From: Bradyrhizobium zhengyangense
GTDB lineage: Bacteria > Pseudomonadota > Alphaproteobacteria > Rhizobiales > Xanthobacteraceae
Assembly: GCF_022012435.1 (NCBI RefSeq)
Contig: NZ_JAKLUA010000011.1
Location: 1-64,000, forward strand
Direction: 5' to 3'
DNA length: 64,000 nucleotides
In this document: in pieces, positions 1 through 8,216 of the stretch
Layout of the letters: every line of letters begins with the position of its first letter
How positions within the stretch are numbered: position 1 is the stretch's first letter
The notes under the pieces: generated by a model
Database searches by the model: none
What the model was told of the DNA's origin: nothing
What the model saw: only the letters and a program-made list of their open reading frames with translations
Translations under genes and position numbers: made by a program

Positions 1-509
1 ACGCGATCTGGATACAGGCTCTTGTAGAGAACTGCAGGAACCAGTCGTTGTGATGCCAAGGGAGAAGTTCAAGCGGCGCACACCGCGAAGCAAGCTGCTG
101 CTCGACGACATGCACGCCTGGCTGCTGCGCGAGCGAGAAACCCTCTCGCGCTCTTCCGAGGTCCTGAAGCCTATGAATTACATGCTCAGGCGCTGGGCCG
201 ACTTTGCGCGCTTCCTCGACGATGGCAGGATCTGCCTCAGCAACAATGCCGCCGAAAGAGCGCTGCGGCATCGCCTTGGGAAGGCGCAATTGAACCTTCG
301 CCGGCAGCCTGCGCGGCGCCGAACGCGCCGCCATCATGCTGACGATGATCACTACCTGTCGTCTTAACGATGTCGATCCCAAAGCCGGGCTTGCCGACGT
401 CCTCGCCCGGATCGTCGATCTTCCCGCTTCGCGTCTGCACGAACTGCTGCCCTGGGAATGGAAGCTCCCGCGCCAAGCCGACGAACCTACCGATCAGCAA
501 GCTGCCTAA
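1..509 (+). pseudogene. IS66-family TnpC transposase, C-terminal remnant
   Basis: The reading frame from about position 50 gives the IS66 TnpC signature: LLDDMHAWLLRERE, then RRWADFARFLDDGRICLSNN and AAERALR. From about 297 the protein continues in another frame with FAGSLRGAERAAIM, LNDVDPKAGLADVLARIVD and LLPWEW, ending at a TAA at 507-509. A frame change therefore lies near 280-297. The upstream two thirds of the usual ~500-residue protein are missing or beyond the window edge. This is a dead fragment, and the neighbouring IS4-type element at 580 inserted just downstream of it. Confidence 0.8.
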
Positions 510-570
510 CCTTCACGCAGCGCTATCATAGCGCTACCCGGCCCCCGCGCGCATGCGTCAATCAGGCGAC

Positions 571-594
571 CTTCGTCGTCTTTCAATTACCCAC
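571..594 (+). repeat. Left target duplication and terminal repeat of IS4-type element
   Basis: Positions 571-579 read CTTCGTCGT, and the same nine bases recur at 2190-2198. Positions 580-594 (CTTTCAATTACCCAC) are the exact reverse complement of 2175-2189. This fixes the left end of the element at 580. Confidence 0.9.
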
Positions 595-2189
595 GAATGC
601 TTTATTCGATTGCGGTAGCCCTGATCGAAAAATCTTGAATCGGATGAATCGCTTGTGATTCATTGTCGAGCACCTGAATCGCGACGGCGAGGTGCCTTGA
701 TGTGTTCAAGTGGAACGACATCTCGTTGGTCGGCCGGCCCGGATGGTCGCCAGGATGATGGTGATGAAAGCGCCGTCGAACACTGGACGGAGCGCGAGAT
801 CGACAAGACAGCTTTCAAGGATGCTCGTCTTGGTCAACGATTTGGCGAGCTGTTGAAGCAAATTGGTGACGGTATGGGCGGGAGCATACCGTTCGCGCGT
901 CAGGACTGGGCGAACACGAAGGCGGCCTACCGCTTCTTCGCCAACGAGCGCGTGGAGGAAGCCGACATCCTCAGCGGCCACTTCGCCGCCACACGCGCAC
1001 GTTACGATGATTGTACAGGCCCAATTCTCCTCATTCAGGACACGACGGAATTCTCCTATCAACGCGCGAACACGAGCGCCATTGGCCTAACCAAGAGCGT
1101 CAACAGCGGTCGGAACAAGGACGGTCGTTGGCGCCATCACACGGTCTGCGGAATGCTGATGCATTCCAGTCTCGCTGTGACTGTCGAGGCTTGCCGCTGG
1201 GATTGGCGGCGGTGAAGTTCTGGACACGAAAAAAGTTCAAAGGCAGGGCGCAGCTCAAGAAGAAGATCAACCCGACCCGCGTTCCGATCGAGAAGAAGGA
1301 GAGCGTTCGCTGGCTCGACAATCTCAGGCAATCGATCGAGCGGCTCCGACAGCCGGAGCGTTGCATTCATATCGGTGACCGTGAAAGCGACATCGACGAA
1401 TTGTATTGCCTGACGCAAGAGCTTGGCGCTCACTTCCTTGTCCGCGCCTGCGTCGATCGGCTGGCAGGCGATGGCGGTCATACGATTGCAACCGAGATGG
1501 AAGAGACCAGCGTCAAAGGCTTGCATTACATCGACGTGCGCAACGACAAGGGCGAGACGACGAAGGCCGCGCTGGAAATCAAGTTCAAGCGGATCGCGGT
1601 CTTGCCTCCCATCGGGAAGCAGAAACATTATCCAGCCCTCGACCTTACTATAATCCATGCCACTGAGCGCGGTACGCCAAAGGGCCGTAAACCGATTGAG
1701 TGGAAGCTCATCACGGACCTAGCCGTCCGCAGGCGCTCGGAGGCAATCGAGAAGATCAACTGGTACGCCATGCGGTGGAAAATCGAGGCGTTCCACAAGA
1801 TCCTGAAATCGGGTTGTAAGGCGGAAGACTCAAAACTCCGGACCGCGGAGCGACTTGCCAATCTAATGGCAGTCTTCTGCATTCTCAGCTGGCGCGTCCT
1901 CTGGCTCACCATGCTCAATCGCCTCGCCCCAAACGCGTCACCGAAGCTCGCACTGACAGACACCGAGATCGCATTGCTCGATCAACTCATCAGCGGCGCC
2001 AGCCATCGACGATGTCGGCCTGGAACCCTTGCATTTTATCTTACCAAACTTGCACGATTAGGGGGCTACTTGGCCCGGGCAGCCGATCCGCCACCGGGAA
2101 ATGTTGTCATCTGGCGCTGTCTCTCGAGACTCACAGATATCAAACTCGGTGCCGAAATTGCAGCGGCTGGAAATGTGGGTAATTGAAAG
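580..2189 (+). mobile_element. Complete IS4-family (IS50/Tn5-like) insertion sequence, 1610 bp
   Basis: The element has 15-bp perfect terminal inverted repeats (580-594 and 2175-2189) and is flanked by a 9-bp direct duplication, CTTCGTCGT. Nine-base duplications are characteristic of the IS50 group of the IS4 family. It carries one transposase gene that is frameshifted. The intact ends and duplication suggest a fairly recent insertion whose transposase has since been damaged, or an element moved in trans. Confidence 0.9.
700..2186 (+). pseudogene. IS4/Tn5-like DDE transposase, single frameshift
   Basis: Two overlapping frames together make a full-length (about 495-residue) Tn5-type transposase. 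The first (ATG at 700, or GTG at 655) carries DKTAFKDARLGQRF and the first catalytic Asp in IQDTTEFSY, ending at a TGA near 1213. The second continues with LPLGLAAVKFW, the second Asp in IGDRESDIDEL and the Glu in the YAMRWKIEAFHKILKSG signature. The proteins join if one G is restored in gtcgaGGcttgccg near 1188-1191, so a one-base deletion is the likely lesion. All three DDE residues are present. The stop lies inside the right terminal repeat. Confidence 0.85.
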
Positions 2190-2198
2190 CTTCGTCGT
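2175..2198 (+). repeat. Right terminal repeat and target duplication of IS4-type element
   Basis: Positions 2175-2189 (GTGGGTAATTGAAAG) are the inverted partner of 580-594. Positions 2190-2198 repeat the 9-bp target CTTCGTCGT. Confidence 0.9.
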
Positions 2199-2383
2199 AT
2201 GCGTACCTTACATACGAGATTGTGACGTTAGGTTTGCGTTCGCAACCACTTGCGTACGGTAGTAGCGCATGCTGTTTATCGCAACGGCGACGTTCGCCTG
2301 ACGTTCGGTGCCCGCCAAAGTCTCCGAGCACGAGACGAGACGGGTACTGCTACGTATGTGAGTCTTGTATTGGAGAAGAGCAT

Positions 2384-2824
2384 ATGCGGCTCAATATCAC
2401 ATGTCTAACGAGACTGTCTTCCTTGCTTTTAGTGGCAAGCGTAAGCACGACAGCGAAGGCCGGCGAGCCTTCTGCAAAATATGTAGACGTGCTAAGTGCC
2501 CTGCGGGCCGGCAAGGTAGTAACGCTAATACTAGATCTCGATCGTTGCACAACCGTTGATGGCGGTCAGCCCGGACCAGCCATGCAAGGTGGTCTGATTA
2601 TCAGCGCCTTCAGGGTTAGCGCGCAGAACGGAATCAGCTTCGCCAATGTGCATCAAACCTTGGACGACTCAGGACACCCTGTTACCGAATACATCCGCCA
2701 CAGCCTTAACCGCGAAGGCAAGCTCAAGGTAAAGGCCTCAAAGTTGGTTGCTGGCGCGGCCGAAGCCGTGATCCAGGGTGAATTTGTCTGCGAGCTGCCA
2801 GACGGCGCGAAGTTCCTTTGGTAA
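2384..2824 (+). CDS. virK: VirK-family secreted protein
   Basis: This 146-residue protein starts at an ATG preceded by GGAGAAGAG. It has a signal peptide (MRLNITCLTRLSSLLLVASV, cleavage near TAKA-GE) and the VirK layout: YVDVLSALRAGKVVTLILDL with RC nearby, a GPAMQGGLIISAFRV segment, and a C-terminal EFVCELPDGAKF. VirK proteins were named from the vir regulon of Agrobacterium, and relatives occur in plant-associated bacteria; their biochemical role is unsettled. A longer in-frame start at 2183 lies inside the IS4 end and is unlikely. The gene sits immediately downstream of the IS4-type element. Family assignment is by pattern, not by search. Confidence 0.75.
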   Translation: MRLNITCLTRLSSLLLVASVSTTAKAGEPSAKYVDVLSALRAGKVVTLILDLDRCTTVDGGQPGPAMQGGLIISAFRVSAQNGISFANVHQTLDDSGHPVTEYIRHSLNREGKLKVKASKLVAGAAEAVIQGEFVCELPDGAKFLW

Positions 2825-3155
2825 GGGCAATAGCCGCCGTCGAGGGGCCGAGCTGCCGTTCGGCATCGGCCACCCGGGGCGTCAGCAAAGAAGCGCAACA
2901 GAGATCGTGATCGGCGCGATCTCAAGAGATTTGCTGACCGGAGCAGATGAGAACGTGGTTTGCAGCTCGACTTACCCGTTCGGAGTCGACTGCCGCTGAC
3001 TGGTCGCAAGCCGGAGACGCGAAGAGCCTCGCCATCACAAAGGCCGAGGTGTGGAGCAGCCAAGAAATGAAAGCTCAATTGCGCTCGAGTTGAGCTCCGC
3101 GTTGTTACCATTTGGCTAAGCGTCACCGAGTCAACCTAAGGAAGTTACGGCTGGA
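2825..3155. other. Intergenic region, no gene recognised
   Basis: No reading frame here has a convincing start or recognisable family. The last 20 bases hold the AGGAAG ribosome-binding site of the small gene at 3156. Confidence 0.5.
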
Positions 3156-3371
3156 ATGAAGAACGTTTGGATTATATCGGCGATCGTCCTCGCCCTCGCG
3201 CTGGCGGCGACGTCTTTCGTCTACGTCGCAAGACAGCATCTCAACGCCGATGCACTCGGAGCCGGACCATCAAGTCCTTGCGTCGGCGACCCTAATGGAT
3301 GTGAAGATCTTGCTCCATATCCATTTGGCCAGTATGTTTGCAACAGTTACCCGGGGGCGTGCCGACACTAG
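3156..3371 (+). CDS. Small secreted or membrane-anchored peptide, unknown function
   Basis: This 71-residue ORF has an AGGAAG motif about 10 bases before its ATG. The N-terminus (MKNVWIISAIVLALALAATS) is a textbook signal peptide or membrane anchor. The exported part is short and has four cysteines, in SPCVG, NGCED, YVCNS and GACRH, which could form two disulfides. I do not recognise the family. It lies in an IS-rich stretch downstream of virK. The signal sequence and ribosome-binding site support a real gene, but its size leaves doubt. Confidence 0.5.
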   Translation: MKNVWIISAIVLALALAATSFVYVARQHLNADALGAGPSSPCVGDPNGCEDLAPYPFGQYVCNSYPGACRH

Positions 3372-3705
3372 GGGGGCCGCTTACGCAGAACGTTGTGGTC
3401 AGAACGTCGCGAGTGCCGGGCCAGTGCGCCTTGCACTAGGCGGCGCAAGGCGCCATGCTAAACGTTCGCAGGAGTATATATCCCGAGATGGTAGTCAGGC
3501 TCACGACATGGGTGATGGAACTCTCTCGGGGAAAACTGCTGGTCGAAGCCGGCCTCATCGCTCCAAGCGGTAAAGGAATAGATTGATCTCATCGTCATGG
3601 CAGGAATTGATTGTAAGACCGCATGTCCGTCTCTGCCGGTGGGGTCGTTCGCCCTACACTGCGTGTCCGAGGTTGCTTAGGTCCGAGCCGAGGCGCCGTG
3701 GCGGA
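3372..3705. other. Intergenic region, no gene recognised
   Basis: Only short overlapping frames without a recognisable family are present. The downstream boundary is where IS110 transposase homology begins. Confidence 0.4.
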
Positions 3706-3962
3706 TTATAGGGAAGCATTTGTTGGAATCGTGTCGCCAAACTGAGAAATGCCGTCGCGATTGCGGAGGCAGGCTGGGAGGGAGGGGTTCGCTTCTTCGG
3801 TGAAGTCGATGCTTCGGACGTTAACGTGCGCCGTATTGTATTATAGTGTGGATTCGCCAGCCGGTTTAATCGCATCCACTTCTGTTACGAGGCCGGCCCG
3901 ACGGGCCATGGCCTTTATCGTCTGATCCAATCGCTCGGCCACGAATGCACGGTGGTGGCGCC
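3706..3962 (+). pseudogene. IS110-family transposase, N-terminal fragment
   Basis: Across two or three frames the sequence gives the start of an IS110-type DEDD transposase: AFVGI near 3712, VAKLRNAVAIAEAGWEGG from about 3732, FFGEVDASDVNVRRIV to about 3840, then HFCYEAGPTGHGLYRL and LGHECTVVAPS up to about 3962. Homology stops abruptly where IS66 tnpA-like sequence begins. The gene is therefore truncated, probably by the IS66 insertion, and is also frameshifted. Confidence 0.7.
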
Positions 3963-3969
3963 ATCCACC

Positions 3970-4297
3970 CTGATCGCCGCGCGACAGAGAGAGCTCGGAT
4001 CGTCGCCGAGAGTCTGTTGCCCGGTGCTCAGGTGTCCGAGGTGGCGCGCAAGCACGGAGCGACGCGCTGGCAGATCTACGATTGGCGAGGGGGTTGCGAC
4101 AGCGAGACATGTTGCCGCCGTGCGAAGCGTCGCAGCCGACATTCGCGCCGCTGGTCGTGGAAGGTGCGTTGGAGGAGCGTCAGGTTCCGGCGATCAAGCT
4201 TGAGATCGCGATCGGCGATGTCGTGCTGCGGACGGATATGGCCATTGATGCCGAGCAGCTGTCCCGGGTAATCCGTGCGGTGCGAGCGTCACGATGA
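3970..4297 (+). pseudogene. IS66-family TnpA (OrfA) remnant
   Basis: The first part reads RATERARIVAESLLPGAQVSEVARKHG then ATRWQIYDWR, the helix-turn-helix region of IS66 TnpA. After a frame change near 4082 it continues with FAPLVVEG, IKLEIAIGDVVLRTD and AEQLSRVIRAVRAS up to 4297. The start codon and first residues are missing at the junction with the IS110 fragment. It overlaps the tnpB remnant by a few bases, as in intact IS66 elements. Confidence 0.75.
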
Positions 4298-4566
4298 TCG
4301 CGGCTGGTGCGGATTTGCAACGCGGCCGATCGACTTCCGCGGCGGCCATGATGGGCTTGCGACGGAGGTGCAGGAGATGCTTCGTCTCGACCCGTTCCTC
4401 GGCGCGGCCTTCGTGTTCCGATCGAACCGAGGCCAACGATTGCGGACGGCGTGATGCGGATGTCGCGGGCGATGTTCGCGGCCTTTTTCGAGGGGCTGGA
4501 TTGGAGGTTAGTCCGTCCGGAAGAAGCACGGCGCCCGCAGGCGGCGGGACAACTGCGGCAGAATGA
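4294..4566 (+). pseudogene. IS66-family TnpB (OrfB) remnant
   Basis: Pieces in different frames match IS66 TnpB: PIDFRGGHDGLATEVQEML then RLDPFLGAAFVFRSNRGQR, and further on VMRMSRAMFAAFFEGLDWRL then VRPEEARRPQ. The middle of the protein is missing between the two pieces, so this is an internally deleted and frameshifted copy. No tnpC follows, so the element is incomplete. Confidence 0.7.
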
Positions 4567-5049
4567 CTCGAAAGCTACTTTGAACGTAGCAGGCGCGGCC
4601 GCGATATGCTCGAAATAGCGCATGAGCATCGCGGCGCTGCGCGACGATCCGCGCGATCGAGGCGTACTTATTGTCGATGCTCGTGCCGCCAGGCGAAGGT
4701 CGATCTGGATGCGCTGGCCGGAGGGGAGCGTGGCCGTGTCGTGTTTTAGCGCGGCGCAAAGCAGCGACGCGAACACAGTCGGGATCAATACCGCCCTGCC
4801 GCAAGGACGATTCGGAATGGACACTCTGATTGACATGAGCACTGGTGGTCATCAAAGCGAATGTCGTGATCTGGGCCGACCTATGGCGTTCATGAAAGCG
4901 GGGGATAGTCCAAGCAAAGCGCCCAGAACTTGCTGGGCTTGACTTGACGTTCCAAGTTCGCTCGTTCTAATTTTGTTCTCCTGGGGTCCGATTCTGCCGG
5001 TCCGTCCCTTTTCAATGACAACAGCAGCGCCACGATCCGGCCAGGAACC
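4567..5049. other. Region without recognisable gene
   Basis: Overlapping frames exist on both strands but none has a recognisable family, and several look like mutual shadows. It is probably decayed mobile DNA up to about 4850. The last ~60 bases contain the leader and AGGAA ribosome-binding site of the gene at 5050. Confidence 0.4.
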
Positions 5050-6459
5050 ATGCACGAGATCATCTGTCCCCACTGTGACAAGGCCTTCAAGGTTGATGAA
5101 GCCGGTTACGCGGACATCCTGAAGCAAGTCCGTGACGCGGATTTCGCTCAGCAGCTCCACGAACGGTTGGAGCTGGCCGAGCGTGACAAGCAGAGCGCCG
5201 TTGAATTGGCCAAGGCCCAGGTAAGCAGCGATCTGCAGAAGACCACGGCTGCTAAGGACGCTGAAATCCAGGAATTAAAGTCCAAGCTTGAGGGGAGCGG
5301 CGTTGCCCAGAAGCTCGCGGTTGCTGAAGCGCTCAGCGCCGTCGAAAAGGAGCGGGATAGACTCGCGAACGCGCTAGCTGAGTCCGAGCGCGAAAAGAAG
5401 GCGGCCTCGGAGCTTGCTGACGCGCTCCTGGCGAGCGAGCAGCACAAGATTGCTACTGCCAAGGAAAGGGAGATCCAGGATCTGAAGGCGAAGGTTCAGG
5501 CAGTTGAGCTTGAGAAGAAGCTCGCCGTGACTGAAGCGGTAGGTGCCCTCGAAAAAGAGCGTGATGAGCTGAAAAGCGGCATCAGTCGAGTACAGCTCGA
5601 AAAGCAGCTCTCCGAGCAATCGTTGAAGGATAAGTACGAAACCCAGATCAAAGATCGCGACGACGCCATCGAGCGTCTCAAGGATATGAAGGCCCGCCTC
5701 TCGACCAAGATGGTGGGCGAGACCCTCGAGCAACACTGCGAGACTGAGTTTAACCGGGTCCGGTCGATGGCTTTTCCGCGCGCTTATTTCGAGAAGGACA
5801 ACGACGCGCGGACCGGCAGCAAGGGCGATTACATTTTCCGCGACTCGGACGAGGCAGGCACTGAAATCATTTCGATCATGTTCGAGATGAAGAACGAGAG
5901 CGATAAGACCGCGACGAAAAGCAAAAACGAAGACTTTCTCAAAGAACTTGACCGGGATCGCATCGAGAAGGGCTGCGAGTACGCTATCTTGGTCTCATTG
6001 CTTGAACCGGACAACGAGCTTTACAATGCCGGCATCGTCGACGTCTTCCACCGCTACCCAAAAATGTATGTCATCCGGCCGCAGTTCTTCCTGCCTATGA
6101 TTACGCTCCTAAGGAACGCGGCAGTCAATTCGCTGAAGTACAAAACCGAGCTTGCGCTCGTGAAAGCGCAGAATGTCGATATAACCCAGTTTGAGAACCA
6201 GCTCGAATCGTTCAAAACCGCATTCTCAAAGAACTATGATCTTGCTTCCCGGCACTTTCAGACGGCTCTTACGGAGATCGACAAGTCGATCGATCATCTG
6301 CAGAAGACGAAGGATGCCTTGATCGGTGCGGATCGCAACCTGCGTCTTGCCAATGACAAGGCACAGGACGTGACGATTAAGAAGCTAACTCGGGGCAATC
6401 CGACAATGGCTGCGAAATTTGCGGAGCTTAAGAGCGCGCCTGCCGAAGCCGCGGAGTGA
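5050..6459 (+). CDS. DUF2130 domain protein with long coiled coil
   Basis: This 469-residue protein starts after AGGAACC. It opens with ICPHCDKAFKVDEAGYADIL, the typical DUF2130 N-terminus, followed by a charged, heptad-like coiled coil over roughly residues 20-235 with internally similar segments (VEKERDRLANA and LEKERDELKSG). The C-terminal half is the DUF2130 core: MVGETLEQHCETEFNRVR, KGDYIFRD, IISIMFEMKNESD and YAILVSLLEPDNELYNAGI. The Asp of GDY followed by the E-x-K of FEMKNE resembles a PD-(D/E)XK nuclease arrangement; that is my inference. Function is unknown. The protein is intact and stands alone between IS remnants. Confidence 0.85.
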   Translation: MHEIICPHCDKAFKVDEAGYADILKQVRDADFAQQLHERLELAERDKQSAVELAKAQVSSDLQKTTAAKDAEIQELKSKLEGSGVAQKLAVAEALSAVEKERDRLANALAESEREKKAASELADALLASEQHKIATAKEREIQDLKAKVQAVELEKKLAVTEAVGALEKERDELKSGISRVQLEKQLSEQSLKDKYETQIKDRDDAIERLKDMKARLSTKMVGETLEQHCETEFNRVRSMAFPRAYFEKDNDARTGSKGDYIFRDSDEAGTEIISIMFEMKNESDKTATKSKNEDFLKELDRDRIEKGCEYAILVSLLEPDNELYNAGIVDVFHRYPKMYVIRPQFFLPMITLLRNAAVNSLKYKTELALVKAQNVDITQFENQLESFKTAFSKNYDLASRHFQTALTEIDKSIDHLQKTKDALIGADRNLRLANDKAQDVTIKKLTRGNPTMAAKFAELKSAPAEAAE

Positions 6460-6619
6460 GGCGGTCGAAGTATTGAGTCTGCGCGTAAAATCGTGTTTTC
6501 GAATTCACGATGTCACGGCCTGACTGAAGAAGGCGGGCCGTTAGCCGAAGATATGACCAAAAACAAGGCGACGATTGCCGCAATGGCGGCCGGCGGCGCG
6601 GTCGCAATCACATTGTCCT

Positions 6620-6643
6620 TAACTTGTCGTCCGTTAAGAAGCC
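6620..6643 (+). repeat. Left target duplication and terminal repeat of IS5-type element
   Basis: TAACTT at 6620-6625 recurs at 8149-8154. The inverted repeat starts at 6626 with GTCGTCCGTTAAGAAGCC, matching most positions of the complement of 8131-8148 (GTCGTCCGTGAAGAGCGG). Confidence 0.8.
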
Positions 6644-8148
6644 GATTGTAGCGATGAGCGGTCGCTGGCGGCCGCGATGAAGGTGGTCAGGATCAGGCAC
6701 CAAAGAGCCCTCAGCCAGGCGAGGACCCGGCGGAAGTTGTGACCGACGGCGGAGAGGATGACGTTAGCCGCATCGCCGGGGCGGCCTTTGAGGTAGCATC
6801 GGCCGAGGTGACCATCGGTCTTCAGGTGTCCGATGATGGGCTCGATGGCGGAGCGGCGGCGCAACTCGCGCTTGATGACACCGAAGACGCCGCGCTTCTG
6901 GCCGGAAATGAAGACGCGACGAGGATTTTGCGCGTCATGGCCGCGGTATCCCTTGTCGACATAGGCCCGCTCGATCGCACAGCCGGTGAGTGTCTCGGTG
7001 CGGTCGATGACGTCCCGCAAGGTGTGACCGTCGTACGGGTTATCGGGTAGCGCCCTGGCGTGCAGCACGAACAGGCCGCCTGGAGCACGGCGGTTGTTGG
7101 TGACGATGGAGGCTTTGACACCGAACTCGTAGGGTGCGGCGGCCTTGCCCTTGCCGATGCACTCGACCTCTGGAGCATGGAAGGAATACAGCTTCCAGCC
7201 GCGCTGGCGCTGCTGCTGCGAGCGGATCTGCGAGGCCCTGCCGAGCGGCAGGGCGAAGGCGTTCTCGAGCACGGCCTGACCTTCGATCTTGCGGCGGATA
7301 TCGCGGATGATCCGGCCCAACCGGCTGCGCAGGATGCGCAACTGCCGCTGATGCCGCTTGAATTGCTTGGCGTGGGCGTAGCGTCCCGCCATCATCGCCG
7401 CGGTCTTGGCAATGCGAAGATAGGACTGCCGCAGCTTGACCCCGTGCTTCCTCGCCAGGCGGTTGAGCCCCTTGATTGCCGCGTGCAGCAGCTTGGCATC
7501 GGTCGGGAAGGTGATGGCCTTTGGCTGCACCGTGGTGTCGACTGTGACCCGCTTGAGGTCCTGGCTGCGTAACGCGCCGGCCTCGTGCGCCACCCGCAGG
7601 CTCTCGGCCAACAGCAGCTCCAGCTTGTCGCCGAGCCGCTTGCGCCAGTGGCTCAGGTCCGAGCGCTCGTGCGGGAAGGCGTGCTGGAAGAACTCTTCGC
7701 CGGTGAAGTACTGGAAATACGGGTCGTGGACCCAGCGCTCGCACACCCCCTCATCGGACAGGCCGTAAATGTGCTTGAGCAGCAAGAGCCCGATCATGAA
7801 GCGGGTCGCGATGCCCGGCCGACCGTTCTCGCTGTAGAGCGGCGCGATCTCGCCGTCGATCCAGTCCCAGTCGACCTTGCCGGCGAGCTGAACCAGCTCG
7901 TGCTTCATGTTGATGATCTGGTCCAGCCTGGCCCGGAACAGATCGCCCGATCCCGTCGCTTTGGGCTTCTTCGGTCGCATCGCCACCTCCGATGCGAGGA
8001 CGGAATCATGACTGGCGATTCGATGGAATCCTCAAAACGAAATTGCAGGGTTCCGATGCCCGAAGCATCAAAACCCTGCAATCCCAAAACAGGCAACAAC
8101 GAATAATGCGATCCCAGCTCAGTCGTTTAGCCGCTCTTCACGGACGAC
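6626..8148 (-). mobile_element. Complete IS5-type insertion sequence, 1523 bp
   Basis: The element has imperfect terminal inverted repeats of about 18 bp that begin GTCGTCCGT. It is flanked by a 6-bp direct duplication, TAACTT, and contains one intact transposase gene on the minus strand. It interrupts a small ORF beginning at 6553. With intact ends, duplication and gene it looks potentially active. Confidence 0.85.
6634..7986 (-). CDS. IS5-family-type DDE transposase, intact
   Basis: This 450-residue protein has the catalytic triad in its usual contexts: D150 in VTVDTTVQPKAI, D344 in AYVDKGYRGHD and E382 in RRSAIEPIIGHLK. The N-terminal region contains the conserved YSENGRPGIATRFMIGLLLL and FFQHAFPHERSDLSHWRKR motifs. 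The stop codon TAA lies inside the left terminal repeat. No frameshift is visible, unlike most other transposases in the window. Confidence 0.9.
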   Translation of the reverse strand: MAMRPKKPKATGSGDLFRARLDQIINMKHELVQLAGKVDWDWIDGEIAPLYSENGRPGIATRFMIGLLLLKHIYGLSDEGVCERWVHDPYFQYFTGEEFFQHAFPHERSDLSHWRKRLGDKLELLLAESLRVAHEAGALRSQDLKRVTVDTTVQPKAITFPTDAKLLHAAIKGLNRLARKHGVKLRQSYLRIAKTAAMMAGRYAHAKQFKRHQRQLRILRSRLGRIIRDIRRKIEGQAVLENAFALPLGRASQIRSQQQRQRGWKLYSFHAPEVECIGKGKAAAPYEFGVKASIVTNNRRAPGGLFVLHARALPDNPYDGHTLRDVIDRTETLTGCAIERAYVDKGYRGHDAQNPRRVFISGQKRGVFGVIKRELRRRSAIEPIIGHLKTDGHLGRCYLKGRPGDAANVILSAVGHNFRRVLAWLRALWCLILTTFIAAASDRSSLQSAS

Positions 8149-8154
8149 TAACTT
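8131..8154 (+). repeat. Right terminal repeat and target duplication of IS5-type element
   Basis: Positions 8131-8148 (CCGCTCTTCACGGACGAC) are the inverted partner of 6626-6643. Positions 8149-8154 repeat the target TAACTT. Confidence 0.8.
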
Positions 8155-8216
8155 TTGCGACGAACTGCGCGAGTAGCGGCTTGAGGTGCGTACCCTGGGC
8201 GCCCGCAACAACCGAC

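Noticed and set aside
600..660. AT-richer stretch considered as a nod box
   Set aside because: It lacks the ordered half-sites of the nod box consensus and lies inside the IS4 element.
4180..4842. Minus-strand open frame of 220 codons
   Set aside because: It runs antisense to IS66 tnpA/tnpB remnants and then through unrecognised DNA, with no start signal or family features.
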